From Notospermus geniculatus (taxonomy: Eukaryota > Nemertea > Pilidiophora > Heteronemertea > Lineidae): a DNA stretch of 64,000 nucleotides. The stretch covers positions 118,836 through 182,835 of the forward strand of contig NMRB01000263.1 in NCBI GenBank assembly GCA_002633025.1. The letters are read 5' to 3'. The notes beneath the pieces were generated by a model. It was given only the letters and a program-made list of their open reading frames with translations, did not search any database and was not told where the DNA came from. Numbering within the stretch: position 1 is the first letter of the stretch; every line of letters starts with the position of its first letter. Positions 32,369-44,135 of this stretch are shown one piece after another. The position numbers and the translations under genes are program-made.

Positions 32369-34377
32369 ATTAACCTAGCTCTGAAGGAATGAAACGTGCC
32401 CTACGTGAAAAGCCTTGCCTTCTCCATTTAAAACGAGGAAGAATCCATTCGTCTAAACAAATGGAACACTGAACACTGCTTTTCTATCAAAACAATTACT
32501 AAATAGGCCTAAAGAAACTAACAGAAAATGAAAACAGGGCGAACAGCAAAGACATATCAAAGTTCTACTCACTTTCTTGTTGGGGTCGTTAAGCCTGAGT
32601 TCCGTCAAACGACCACACTTCTCTCCGCGGTACGAAGTTTGTGAGCGAGATGATCAGTGGCGGCCTTTTTAAAGACAGCAGACGTGAAAGGTCACGTCAT
32701 ATCGTGTCCTGTCACGGGGATCCAAGAAACGGCAGAGCATCGACGCGTGCACGGAGTTGTTGTAATCATGCCTTTTGCGCCATAAACATGTTTGGGACAA
32801 TAGGAAAGATTTTCAATGAAATAACATCTGATGATCATTTAAGGGCAGAAATTTGACGGACGTCTCTCAGATGTCCGCACGTTGTGAAAAACAGGCGAAC
32901 GGGACTGACAGATCATTTCCAATTTGCTACCCTATTATGTTAATTGATGGGTCACATGTTGATATACGGTTATGAGTGGCCCAAATGGTAGAAAAGTAGC
33001 GAAGTAATCGGTATTCCCTGACCAATGACCTGGCCCAAAGACGAGTGGAACGCCAAGGCAGCCTTACACCCAATTCAACCTGCAACCGCGATTACCGTAT
33101 TACAATCAGATGAAGTTTGTCATTAGAATAGAGAAGTACTTTCAACCACTTTTTGCTGAAGAAACGAAGTTTGTGGATACGTGGGAACACAAACACCTCG
33201 ATCACCTCAGGCCGACCTCGCGTGACACCGAGGCCGTCCGCATACTCCACGACAGCGTTGAAATTTTTTGATTAATTGGACGAAAATTTTAACACTGCCA
33301 TCGGCGCTAGATCGCCATCTTGAAAATCTTGACGTCATCGTCGGTGGGCTGGTCTGTCACGTGACGCGAACTTCTTTTTCAAAATGGTATCATTTGCAGA
33401 AAACAATATTTATCTTGTCGAAAATGAAACAGAATAACTTTATTATTACTTTATATCTACTCCCACCGACGTTTGTATCACTCTTTACCTTTATACACCT
33501 ATCTTCAACGATCTATATTGTACGCGTAGAAAACGAGTGATGGGGTGACCGCTTAACAATTAGAAGAATTTCTACTGTTCGCTCCGCGCTCGCACTACTT
33601 TTCAAGATGGAAACCTAGCGTCGATACTAGTGGTGATATACTTGAAGTCATTGCAGATATCGCCACCTAGCGTCAAGTTTGGGCCGTCCGTAGTGGCCGG
33701 TCTCCAGATGAACGTCCGATAGAGATCGATCCATGCAGGGAACTTGGTCCCCAAAGGAAGATACATGTACCTTGTACCTCCCTCGCCCTCAGTGATACGG
33801 ACATTATTTCTGAGGACACTCTCGTCCTGGCACACCTGCTTTGTACTCAGAGTTCAACTGAAATTGGGCAGACATGACCGGCGTCCCCTTGGTTCGTACT
33901 TTGTGGAAGGATCTTACCGGAAACATTTTGAAAGAATGTCACATATCAAACACCCTGACGGATTCATCAGTCCCATGGAGTAATCAACTCTGCTTAATGG
34001 TGTTTGCCACCGGAAACGAAACACTGTTAAAATGAGATCACTTTAAAAGTGTTGCTCAACTTTCAAAGGCCGTATCTTTGGCCGTCTGGATAGAATTGAA
34101 TGGTTCTATTGAGGTTGTGTCAGGCGTGGTTACAATGAAGGCAGATTTCAGATTTGGTGAACAACATTGAAAACTTTCGTCGATGCCGCTAGCTCATGTT
34201 TTCACGACAATCATGTCCGGTTTTGTTCTCAACGTGTCGACATTGAGGAAGACAAAGGTTATTTTTCTCTCTCGATAGTTAACAAAGTTACGGGATAGGC
34301 CTAGAGGATAATTCGCATGAAGGTTAGCGAAACTGGGGCCGTAGCTACAGCAACAAATCTGGTCAGAAAAGCCAGTA
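32369..34377. other. Gene-free stretch with one suggestive minus frame
   Basis: The minus frame 33835-33602 (TEGEGGTRYMYLPLGTKFP, then TFIWRPATTDGPNLTLGG) looks moderately protein-like. The only upstream acceptor candidate (ACAAAGCAG) is weak and I do not recognise a family. No gene is called in the rest. Confidence 0.4.
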
Positions 34378-34901
34378 GTCACAAATCAAGGAACAACGTG
34401 GAACCTTTCACTGGGAGCCAGTTGTAGGTCACAAATCAAGGAACAACGTGGAACCATTGACTGGTAGCCAGCTGTAGGTCACAAATTAAGGAACAACGTG
34501 AAACCTTTGACTGGAAGCCAGTTGTAGGTCACAAATCAAGGAATAGGGTTGAACCTTTGACTTGAAGCCAGTTGTAGGTCACAAATCAAGGAACAACCTT
34601 GAACCTTTGACTGGCAGTCAGCTGTATGTCACAAATTAAGGAACAACGTGAAACCTTTGACTGGAAGCCAGTTGTAGGTCACAAATCAAGGAATAGGGTT
34701 GAACCTTTGACTGGAAGCCAGTTGTAGGTCACAAATCAAGGAATAGGGTTGAACCTTTGACTGGAAGCCAGTTGTAGGTCACAAATCAAGGAACAACTTT
34801 GAACCTTTGACTGGCAGTCAGCTGTATGTCACAAATTAAGGAACAACGTGAAACCTTTGACTGGCAGCCAGCTGTAGGTCACACAAATCACGGAACAACG
34901 T
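34378..34901. repeat. 50-bp tandem minisatellite, about 10 units
   Basis: GTCACAAATCAAGGAACAAC begins each unit at 34378, 34428 and every 50 bases to 34878. Units differ at a few positions (AACAACGTG versus AATAGGGTT). Variant types recur in blocks, suggesting duplication of several units together. Confidence 0.93.
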
Positions 34902-35137
34902 CATAGTCTTGGTAACCATGCAGTGTTGGCCTACTCTTGAGCCTTCAAATCAAGGGGGTGTTATGGATCTGACCGAGATTTGACTCCGGACCTCACTCTC
35001 GAGATCAAGTACTGCCAAAGGAAGAAGGATACCGGTACTTTTTGTTCAGGGGCCTTATTGACAACGCAGTGGTTCCATCTTCCATCCTTATGGTTGAAGC
35101 TTGGTCTGAGAATAGAGAAATGGTCGACTTAAATGTA

Positions 35138-35355
35138 CACTCATGGCCAAAAGTAAATGGACAGCAGTTTATCTTGAATATCCTCAAACAAAGGGTAGAG
35201 AAAATTGGTGCCGACATACATAGTAGCAAATTTTCCTGGCTATCTAATGGTATCTACGTCGAAAAATTCCGCTGAAAGCTGCATTTGACAGAAGGAATTT
35301 TGTGAAGGTATGTTTTTTGCTACTTTTTGTTTGCATTTACTTTTGGCCATGAGTG
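35138..35355. mobile_element. TA-flanked Tc1/mariner-style MITE (218 bp)
   Basis: Begins CACTCATGGCCAAAAGTAAA and ends with the inverted repeat; TA at 35136-35137 and 35356-35357. The CACT...GGCCAAAAGT terminus is typical of Tc1-like ends. No transposase is encoded. Confidence 0.85.
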
Positions 35356-35788
35356 TACATAACCACGCGTAGTAACATCGTGTAGCGGAAGATGTCGCAT
35401 TGATTTTAGTGCACGTGGAGACAAGGAGCGGAATGAACACAAACGATGGACGACACACCCATTTGAGAAAAACCACAACGGGGTGAACAGATTCGGGCGG
35501 GGATCCATAACCAGAAAGATCTCACATAATAACTTTCCGGAAAATGACACCAAGGATATGATCTTTGGGATTATTTTCAGCAAACTATAGATTTCAGTAA
35601 TTTATTAGATCGTAAAGAAGAGGAAGACAATGTGAGCGTAATGAGAACGACAAGGCTGATTGTGATTGCAATTCGGGAGGAGGATTTGGTACATAAACAA
35701 CAAAACACTACGCTAGAAGGATTGGTCTCTCATTACTTATGCATAGACGAGCCATATCTACAGGGTGTCGCAGTATTACGGCCAGTTA

Positions 35789-36174
35789 GAGAGGTTGCAC
35801 AGCGGCCCGGCTCCTTCAGCTACGAGAATGAATTGCAGTCCGCTATGGACATCCTTGATAAAAACGATTTGATAGAAGTTTTCAATTCGTCAAAGACCTT
35901 AAATTGAAGGCAGAAAATTTGGCCTTATAAATCGGAAATGCGGATAAGTAATGAATATTGAAGTCGTAATCCTAGTCGTTACGACTTGAAATACGACTGT
36001 AGTATTTGCGATTTACGTGCACTTCCGATTACGAGTCAAAATTATTCTGCCACAAAGTTCTGGCATTTTACGATTTGCAAACGCCTATCAAATCGTTTTT
36101 ATCAAGGATGTCTCCAGCGGACTGCAATTCATTCTGGTAGCTGAAGCCGGAGTCGGAAAGCTGCGCAACCTCTC
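35789..36174. mobile_element. TA-flanked GAGAGGTTGC foldback (386 bp)
   Basis: TA at 35787-35788 and 36175-36176. The arms share GAATGAATTGCAGTCCGCT and ACATCCTTGATAAAAACGAT. The termini match the GRGAGGTT group but the interior is different. The plus frame at 35632-35907 reads through the left arm and is rejected as a gene. Confidence 0.85.
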
Positions 36175-36176
36175 TA

Positions 36177-36699
36177 TTGATTGACTGAATCCCCAGACCC
36201 AATCGATCAGGCCGTACGACGTTCCATACCCTTAAGGAAAAGCAGAATCGGATTTAAATGATAGTTCTCTCTTTATTTCTTCACAATAAACCCCACTCCC
36301 ATGGCATGACAAAATGCATGACACAGTTGCACACAGAACTACGCTTCACAGTGGTGAACTGAAGGTATCGCGTGTTGAGCGCCACTGATCGGCAGGTTTC
36401 GGAAACTTGCGGAAAAGGAAAGACACTTTAGCCGACAATCAATGCCATGATCCAAGGCCGACAAATTTGAGTCTGGGAAGCTGTCGCGGGGAGAGGTGCA
36501 TACGAAAGGAGGGCCAGATCAAAACGTTTTTCGAAATCTTAACCACGACAGCGACCGACCTGAATTTGTTGTACGCAACATACTTTCAGCAAAATTCCGT
36601 CAGCATCAATCTGTTAAAGCTTTTTTCCAAAGCCTTTCATCAATTTGTGGTGGCTCAACACGATTTACCGGCGATACAGACGAGTGACAGTAGAAGAGG
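36177..36699. other. Gene-free stretch
   Basis: Frames at 36407-36703 and 36496-36687 overlap each other and have no recognisable content. Confidence 0.5.
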
Positions 36700-36703
36700 T
36701 TAA

Positions 36704-37533
36704 AGGGAGACATCCGAAAAATATTGCCCGGCGGGCACTATTTGTTTTTGTTTTGATTAGCGTAGTGTCACCGTTGATTAACAGACGGCGCGGTGCGTTA
36801 CGGCACAGGCCCCCTGGAGAGCTAGCAGTGAGTTAAGAACACTTATCTAACCAAACGTATCTAAAGAACACAACACGTATCTAAAAAGCACACCCCGAGC
36901 TCACGAATTCGTGAGCTCGGGTGTGTTTTTTACAAACTAGCGTTCTTTTTGGTTAGGCCTAGATACGTGTTCTAAACTCACTGATAGCTCTCCAGAGGCC
37001 TGTGCCATAACGCCAACCTCGTCCCCAGGATCTAACTCGAAAATTCTTCTTCTTTTGCCTTGGGACGAGGTCATTTTCGGCTTCGATCGTTAGACCCTGG
37101 ATTCACTTCCAAGATTCTTGGCACCTCGTCCCCAACGCTTATTTCAAGTATAGTATAGTATTGTATCAACCTCGGTTACAGTAATGATTGTAAAAAGATA
37201 TATTTTCATTAAACTGTGTTATAAACATTTATGTCTATCATCAGAAAGAATAATGTTTGCTTTGATATGAAAAATAAAATAAAATGAACCATATTTTAAT
37301 CCATTTTCCAAGGTATTTCAAATTTCAAATCGGTTATGACGTCAGGCCGATAGCCAATCACAGACGAGGTACTCGGTTCTGAAGCCAGGGCTTAACAAGC
37401 CAACGTTAAGCCCTGGGAACGAGGTTGCCATAACGCACAGCGCCGTCTATTAATCAACGGTGACACCAGGCTAATCAAAACAAAAACAAATACATGTAGT
37501 GCCCGCCGGGCAATATCTTTTGGATGTCTCCCT
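36704..37533. mobile_element. TTAA-flanked foldback (830 bp) carrying a younger insertion
   Basis: TTAA at 36700-36703 and 37534-37537. Ends are AGGGAGACATCC and GGATGTCTCCCT. The centre is an inverted pair around CCGAGCTCACGAATTCGTGA (about 36896-36915). The right arm is interrupted by 37014-37427. Without that insertion and one 9-bp duplicate, the arms pair throughout and the element is about 407 bp. Confidence 0.9.
37014..37427. mobile_element. Nested 414-bp element with 9-bp target duplication
   Basis: Imperfect ends CAACCTCGTCCCCAGG and, inverted, CAACCTCGTTCCCAGG. Flanked by CCATAACGC at 37005-37013 and 37428-37436. The opposite arm of the host foldback shows the uninterrupted site (GCGTTACGG on plus), so the empty site is visible. 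Extra internal CCTCGTCCC words lie near 37068 and 37126. Confidence 0.92.
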
Positions 37534-37777
37534 TTAAATTCACCATGTCTTGTTTTCAAGCTCTGATCACAAACCTTTTTTACAGGAACTCAAGACAACT
37601 CAAAAAGCATTTCGTTGTTTGAGTTGTCCTTGTAACTCAAAATGTAATACTGTTTATTTCATTGGCTCAGGGGTAACTTAATGCTCTTTACCATAATATC
37701 TTCAGTTGCATAGTTACAAATTACGCATCTAAATTAATCTGGCTTAGAATATTGTCACATCATTGCGTTTTAACATA

Positions 37778-38653
37778 CAGTGGTGTGAATTAATATTCGA
37801 ACATGGGGAATTCAGCTTTTCGTTAAAAGGCAAAATTCCTCGCTTCTGTATTCCAATATCTATATCAAAAGTATTTGAAGTCACTTTTAGATATGCACTC
37901 CTCTAGTCTGATATGTTTTCGCTGAATTCAGATACTGGATATCACGAGAGTGGTGAAAATATCGAAATTTGACATATTTCGTGAGATTTGCTATTATCAA
38001 CATTTTGCCTGGATATTTTGCAGACTTCTTTCTCTTGCAACAGCACGTTGACTGGGGGTACCATCTGCCGCTGTTTGGATGATGATACTGATTCGCAAAT
38101 AGGAGAGATTCAACTTATCATGTTCTTGATATATCCCACGATTTTGATATTTTGCAATATTGATGAAGTGACTTAATCAAAAGTGATTTTTTTCGCTAAA
38201 ATTGATGTAGGATATGGTTTTCTATCTGATCCAACTTCGTTTTACAGTTGGCGAGTGATACAAAGATTTCTGGAAAATATCAAAATTGTTAGTGAAAAAT
38301 ATCACAGACTTCAAACTTGAATATCAGGTGTATGAATATCAACTTCTGTTTCCAAACACTTTCTGGGAATACCCCCATTCAACATGTTGTTGCAAGGGGA
38401 AAAAATTCCAGAAAATATCCAGACAAAATGGTGATAACGGCAAATCTCACGAAATATGTCAAATTTCGATATTTTCGCCGTTCTCGCGATATGCAGTATC
38501 TGAATTCAACCAAAACACATCAGTCTGGAGGAGTGCATATCTACGACTTACTTCAAATACTTTTGATTTAGATATTGGAATACAGAAGCGGTGAATTTTG
38601 CCTTTTAATGAAAAGCTAAATTCCCTGTGTTCGAACAATACTTCACACCACTG
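37778..38653. mobile_element. TA-flanked Tc1/mariner-style foldback (876 bp)
   Basis: Begins CAGTGGTGTGAA and ends TTCACACCACTG; TA at 37776-37777 and 38654-38655. Arms of about 200-300 bases are inverted, including ATTCCAATATCTATATCAAA and complement. Internal frames (38286-38671) are by-products. Confidence 0.88.
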
Positions 38654-38659
38654 TATAAA

Positions 38660-39119
38660 GGAATCAAACAAAGGTTCAACTTACAAATTTAGCATTTTAT
38701 AAATATGGACAGTACCCCTTTAACCTCAACAAATTTGCATTCTGACTCTTCCATATGATAGGCAAGACCCTTCTGCATGTTTAGTGCAAATGCAAATTTT
38801 GTTCAATTCAGACCAGTTGATCTTATGATACAAAAGGACTGAATTAATGAGAACCGTACGAACGATGAGAGCGCAGGGTCATCTGTGTACATTTGAACAC
38901 TGATTGTGCTGAAAGTAGCTCTGTTATCCTCAGAAATGGAATTCAAGGCATCAAGTTGACAGATTCATGTACCACACTACAATAACAAAATTTGAAGCCC
39001 CTGCCTGTTAGGCCTACGTAAAGCCAAAATTCAGGCAGTGAGAGACATCTGGTGGCAACACATGACGTGTATCCCTCAGTAAGTTCATCGTTCGCAGTTA
39101 AACCTTTATGTTTGATTCC
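38660..39119. mobile_element. GGAATCAAAC-ended MITE, copy 2, uninterrupted (460 bp)
   Basis: Sister of 7976-8833 without the TTAA insertion. Begins GGAATCAAACAAAGGTTC and ends CCTTTATGTTTGATTCC. It starts six bases after the end of the preceding Tc1-style foldback. Confidence 0.9.
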
Positions 39120-39805
39120 TTTATGGTTATAATGATCATAACGTAATCTTTCATGGGCATCAACGTAACTAGGCAGAATTATCGCTTGTGACCAAGCCTA
39201 ACGACAAGACAAGTGAATATCCCCCGACCTCATGGCCATGATGTCATTAGAAATTCATGTAAAAAAGACAGGTAAAATACCCGACACAATATCCTCTCAA
39301 AAAATCGAAAATATTCTGTGAAGGACGCTTCAAAAAACCAAAGGTTGCCACCGAACTTTGACTAGCTCACGTCACTAGTTTTAGACTCCACATTTTATGT
39401 GCTGTACCACGTGTCTTATCAAAGATAGAAGAAAAACGTGCGTCGACTATGGTTGGCACTCAATGCCTGGTGCATAATGAACTTCATTACATTTCACTGT
39501 ACATTTATAGCTTAAATATACATCTTAAAATGTATAGATGGTATTTTATACATAATGTGCAAGATATACGTTGAGTCCGAGCCGTACCTTTCTACTGGCT
39601 TCCCCCAGTCTAAGCACAGTTGAGGTAGTGTATTTGTACCATAAGGTTAACAACTTACATACCGGTACACGTAGTTGAGGATTACTAGTATCACTTTTAC
39701 ATGTACTTCCGTGAACATATTTGACGGGTTCCATGAGAAAATTGCATGGACCTTGATCAGGAATGATATTCAACGCGAACATGAGGTGACCCAGGGAATC
39801 TTCCC
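39120..39805. other. Gene-free stretch
   Basis: No gene recognised. Confidence 0.5.
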
Positions 39806-39814
39806 GTGTCCCGC

Positions 39815-40117
39815 TACACTCGTCCCCAGTGGCCTCGCTCGCAACCATTGGCACAGCTGGGGCCTAATCCTGTTTCTCAACGCTAGATGGCGCAAACTGT
39901 CATCAACCAATCAGCGACCAGTATTTCAAGCAACTAGGGGAAAAGATGAAACATTTTCTTATTGGCTGATCGCTCATTGGCTGGTTGATCACGCGCGTTC
40001 GTCAACAACTGGTAGTGACATCTAGTGTTCAGAAACGGACTTTGGCACCAAGTGTGTCAGTGGTTGAGGGGGACAGCTTCGAGCGGAGGCCGATACCGCT
40101 GAATTATTGAGTGTATA
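39815..40117. mobile_element. Short-TIR element with 9-bp target duplication, copy 2
   Basis: TACACTC...GAGTGTATA, flanked by GTGTCCCGC at 39806-39814 and 40118-40126. Same element as 5759-6087, with different flanks. The frame 39675-40025 crosses it and is not a gene. Confidence 0.87.
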
Positions 40118-40126
40118 GTGTCCCGC

Positions 40127-40924
40127 AAAAGTAGTCGTGACAAAGACTGTGATTATTATGTACAATGTACATGTAATAAAATTGATGTACAATCTCGGGC
40201 CCGTGAATAAGATGGTCACAGTACCACAAACTAAGAAGGTTACGGCCAATGCTGCTTGGCAAGTTATAACCATCTTTCCCCTGACGGCATGTGCAGGGTT
40301 TCGTCGGAAAAACATCGAGTGAGAACACAATTGTCTCCTTAAGGAAGGGCAAGTGTTACCTCCGCTACAAACCGTACCTCAAACTGGGGGTACCCCTGCA
40401 GTTGGTACGTTCCCGGACCCTGTGGTCGGCTTACCAGGCGAGTGCTCGTTGAGAAAAAAGTGGGAAATGAGGGAAACAATAGGTGAAATATCACAACATC
40501 GTATTTTGACATGAAATAGCGACAAACTTGATCAGGCACCCAATAATTAGAAACTTTTTCTCATAAAAATCATTCAAGCACATTCATCACATACACACAG
40601 CCGAATCGGCCAGAAAAACGCACTCTAAGCCATGTTAGACACTCACTTGGAGCGCTTTAGGTGGTTATTCAAAGTTAATTTTGCCCTTAAGAAAATATCC
40701 ACGTTTGTTAAGAAACGGATGACAGAATGTCGGAGTATACCGCAAGTCACTGCGAGTCACTGAATTACGGCCAGACTACTGAGGTTGTTCCAGCTGGGAA
40801 TCGAACCCACAGCCTCAAGGCCGACAAACACCGGGAAACTACGCCTTTTTTTGTTCCCAGATCCCAAACTGCCTGGAAAACCACGAGGCTATTACCGTTC
40901 TTCTCAGTTAGGCGACCCGAGGTT
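40127..40924. other. Gene-free stretch with a tRNA-like promoter fragment
   Basis: On the minus strand at about 40795-40830, GTGGGTTCGATTCCCAGC resembles a pol III B-box/TPsiC arm, probably a SINE fragment. No gene recognised. Confidence 0.45.
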
Positions 40925-41193
40925 TTTTTATTATTCGGTTCACGGATTTTTTCCATGAAATTCTTGGGGGAGGGGGAAATAAAAATTTTTTTTTTTTAAA
41001 TTCTTCACATTCACAAACTTTCTGAAAGTAATTTTCCAAGTCGGAGGAAGAAATTTTAAAAACTTATTTTCTTTTCTTTTTCGGCATACATGTATTTCTG
41101 GTCGGCGGATCTGCTAATGTACAAAAATTAAAATTTTATTTTTTTTCTAATTTGCCAATTTTTACGTCGGCGGATCCGTGAACCAAATAATAA
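40925..41193. mobile_element. MITE with TTATTCGGTTCACGGA ends
   Basis: The left end at about 40929 pairs with TCCGTGAACCAAATAATAA at about 41175-41193. The interior is very T-rich. Target duplication not resolved. Confidence 0.7.
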
Positions 41194-42633
41194 ACTAGAA
41201 ATTGACTTCTCAGTCAATTTGAAGACCGCCCTTGGATATTGGGAGAGTGGACAAAGTTCACTGATAACTATGCTACGAAGATAGACGTTCAATAGACAGT
41301 CATCAAGAGATAATAAACTTTTAACATACAGAAAGATCTTTTTTTCACTATCAAATTGTACAAACTATACATTATTTAACCTCTTAAAGATGTATGACAA
41401 AATCCTCATCACATTATTTCCTTCCACAGTGCTGGATTAGGAAATATTGGTCATCACATGGCATGACAAGGCCCCAACAGCCACAACCATTGACAGTGAA
41501 GCGGATTCGTAGTTCCTGCTGCTTAGCTCAGGGGGCAGCACAAGTCAGTTGCTACATGCATTGGTACATGCGATAGAACAATAAATTTCACCAAAATTTC
41601 AACTTCATTGTATTCGGATGACACCAAGTATCAATAGGGTTATGTGTTATATGAATATCTGTCATTCCTGAAACCTTTGGCGCGATACATGACATACTTT
41701 TTGAGTTATCCTGATGAAACCACAGATTGGATGGAGAGAGAGAAATTCAGTAAAAACAATGAAGACCGCCCCATTGAGATGGGGCGGTCTTAAAAAGCCT
41801 CGCCTTACATGTAGTTACCAGGTTGCTGGGGTAGCTACACCTTTCAGCTATCCTGGATTGGCCTCTTAGCATAAAGCAAATACGACCGTTGAGGACACAG
41901 AGTCATGTGGCACAGAATTGCCAAAATAGAGCCGACTATTACAGGAAAGCATTGAGAGAATGGTTCGAATGAATCGAGAAATTCTGACCACTCATTCAAA
42001 TGTGTTCTTGAAGAAATGGTAAATTTGCATCAGGTGGACTAATACACTCACCGAAGCTGAAAGACCATTACCCTTGACCAAAACTGATTTTAGTACTAGT
42101 TCTTCATCACAGATTTTTTCATGATTATAGTTTTATAGATAAATAATTATTACATTTTGTACAGTTCGTCGATTTATTGTCGTTCTATAGACATGATTAT
42201 TCACATTTTGTACAGCTCCCGCGAAATGTTAAAATATTGATCATGAGATGAAACTTTATCACGTGAAATGACCCCCAGAACGGGATGAATACATAGCTAA
42301 TGCAGCACAACCTGCAATTCTCACTACCAGTGGTATATCAACGTACTACAAATTATGAAAAACAGTCTTGTGCCTGGTNAAAAGTGCACGACCCCCGCAA
42401 ACTATTCCCACGAACCAAATAGGCCTATGTTTTTGGTAACTGCGGGTAATATTTAGCAGCAGCATCGATGATTATTGGGCCTAGCCTGCAAAAACGATGA
42501 GCATGCACCAATTTCATCATTGCCCCGTTTGTACAAAAACCGATCTACAAAACATATTTGTCGAGGACACTTGGAAAAGGGAATCTCCCAAAAAGTAAAA
42601 TAAAGACAGTGTCAGTGTCGTAGAAGCTGGCTA
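41194..42633. other. Gene-free stretch downstream of the DGK gene
   Basis: A strong hairpin (GACCGCCCCATTGAGATGGG with its complement) lies at 41764-41791 beside a related GACCGCCC word at 41224. One unknown base at 42379. No gene seen. Confidence 0.5.
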
Positions 42634-42639
42634 TTTATT
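42634..42639 (-). terminator. Likely poly(A) signal of the DGK zeta/iota gene
   Basis: AATAAA on the minus strand 31 bases after the stop codon at 42670. If it is the signal used, the 3' UTR would be very short. Confidence 0.5.
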
Positions 42640-42669
42640 TCTCAAAATTTGATTGCTGCATAGGAAGAC

Positions 42670-42722
42670 CTAGACAGCGGTTTCTTGGTCTTCTGATGTC
42701 ACCAACTGACGATGTTCTTGAT
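42670..42722 (-). CDS. DGKZ/DGKI: DGK zeta/iota, last coding exon (PDZ-ligand tail)
   Basis: After the acceptor TCTTTCAG (42723-42730) two bases AT complete an Asn codon split from the previous exon. The frame then reads QEHRQLVTSEDQETAV and stops. This corresponds to the C-terminus of vertebrate diacylglycerol kinase zeta and iota, which also end in ETAV, a class I PDZ-binding motif used to anchor the enzyme to scaffolds. The phase (1) matches the donor at 43065. Confidence 0.95.
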
Positions 42723-43065
42723 CTGAAAGAGATAAGAAGAGAAGATTTAATACATGTAAGGAAGAGAAAAACTCAAAATCTCACGTAAAGTGAATTGATA
42801 GCGGATTTTATTTACATATGGCTTGGAGGAATTTCAGTGTAATTCCTCCAAGCATTTGGCTGGTGTTTGTAAATACAAAATTTCAGCCAATCAGAATGCA
42901 CGAACATTTCTTTGTTGGCATTCTGGAGAAGTATTCTATTTCTAAATCAAATTTTTCCGATATCAACTCGCTTTAAGTAATCAACTGTTCCGTTCCTGTT
43001 GTGGTAGAATCGATAAGTAAGAACTGTAGGCCTATTAGGCAAAATCTTATCGCAATGAAACTTAC

Positions 43066-43229
43066 TCTCAAGATAGGCTGCCAGTTCTCCGTCCTCGGCC
43101 CTCAGCGATTGAAGACGTGGTGTGTTTCCCTGGTAGTCCGTCCGCGTGAGTGACGCCCCAGCTTCAACCAACTGACAACAAATGGTTCTCCTTTGGTACC
43201 ATGCTGCTTTATGTAATGCTGTTTGGCCT
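43066..43229 (-). CDS. DGKZ/DGKI: DGK zeta/iota, ankyrin-repeat exon (penultimate)
   Basis: The exon begins after CAG at 43230-43232 and ends at A/GTAAG (43065-43061). It encodes GQTALHKAAWYQRRTICCQL, VEAGASLTRTDYQGNTPRLQ and SLRAEDGELAAYLE. These are the final ankyrin repeats of DGK zeta/iota; the human proteins have TALHKAA or TCLHQAA, VEAGASL or VDAGASL, and ELAAYLE or DLAAYLE at the same places. Both boundaries are in frame with the neighbours (incoming phase 2, outgoing phase 1). Confidence 0.93.
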
Positions 43230-43654
43230 CTGAAGAATGGAACACATACAAGTGTGACAGGAATTAACGTCCTAGGAATGCAAGTCCGCCAAACAATAGC
43301 CCGCTATTGTAAGGGTATATTCGAATGGTCATGGTCTCCATAGCCATATATTCTAATCCCTCGCTGAACAAAAAGACCGGACTTTGATTCCAGGGGGACT
43401 TTGATCCGTCACACCGGTACTACTTATATACGAAATATAAGGAAATCGGATAGTTGGTCATAAAAGTGCTGGATTATGGGCCCTCAACACAGCAGCGTTT
43501 CTTTATCTTGTACATGTATATTCAGCTAGTAAGCACTTACTTTTCATAATCCACCATGTCCAAGATCACTGGAGGAGCTGTAAGGAAGGACAAAGAGACC
43601 AATAAAGTTAGAGTAGCACAATGCCCACTTTGCATGCATGTCGCCGGCAACCCA

Positions 43655-44033
43655 AGAAGTTTCGCAAATCTGACGAAACAGGAAGTACGAAATACGAAAT
43701 TGGACTTCATTTCCATGACCTTATGTATTTTTGAGATGGTTGGTACCACAAATGTCCCTGCTGCCAAGTGCGTCTTTTAGCATACCATGCAAGACCGAAA
43801 GTGTTATGGTGCATCTGGAATTTTAAAATTTCCACTATCTACGAAGTGGAAACGAAAGATAAATTTCAAAGTTTAATATACACCGTAACTATCGGTCTAA
43901 CGTCATACGATGAGACACTCTTTCATCAGGCGATATTTGTGGTACCAACCATCTCCTGAAATATATTACGTCATGGAAATGAAGTCCAATTTCGTATTTC
44001 GTAGTTCGTGTTTCGCCAGATGCGAAACCTCTC
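43655..44033. mobile_element. TA-type CGCAAATCTGACG MITE, copy 3, in a DGK intron
   Basis: Same family as 26576-26955. The left end is worn (AAGAAGTTTCGC); the right end GCGAAACCTCTC is followed by TA. It occupies the intron between the two ankyrin exons. Confidence 0.82.
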
Positions 44034-44135
44034 TATTGTTGAGACCGACCACGAAGGGAGGGAACTGTTACGAACAATAGAAGGACATTAACACAATGCA
44101 AGTTCATTCACAGAAGTGTGTCACGTTTCTTTCAC

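Noticed and set aside
35632-35907. 91-codon plus frame
   Set aside because: Half of it is the left arm of the foldback 35789-36174.
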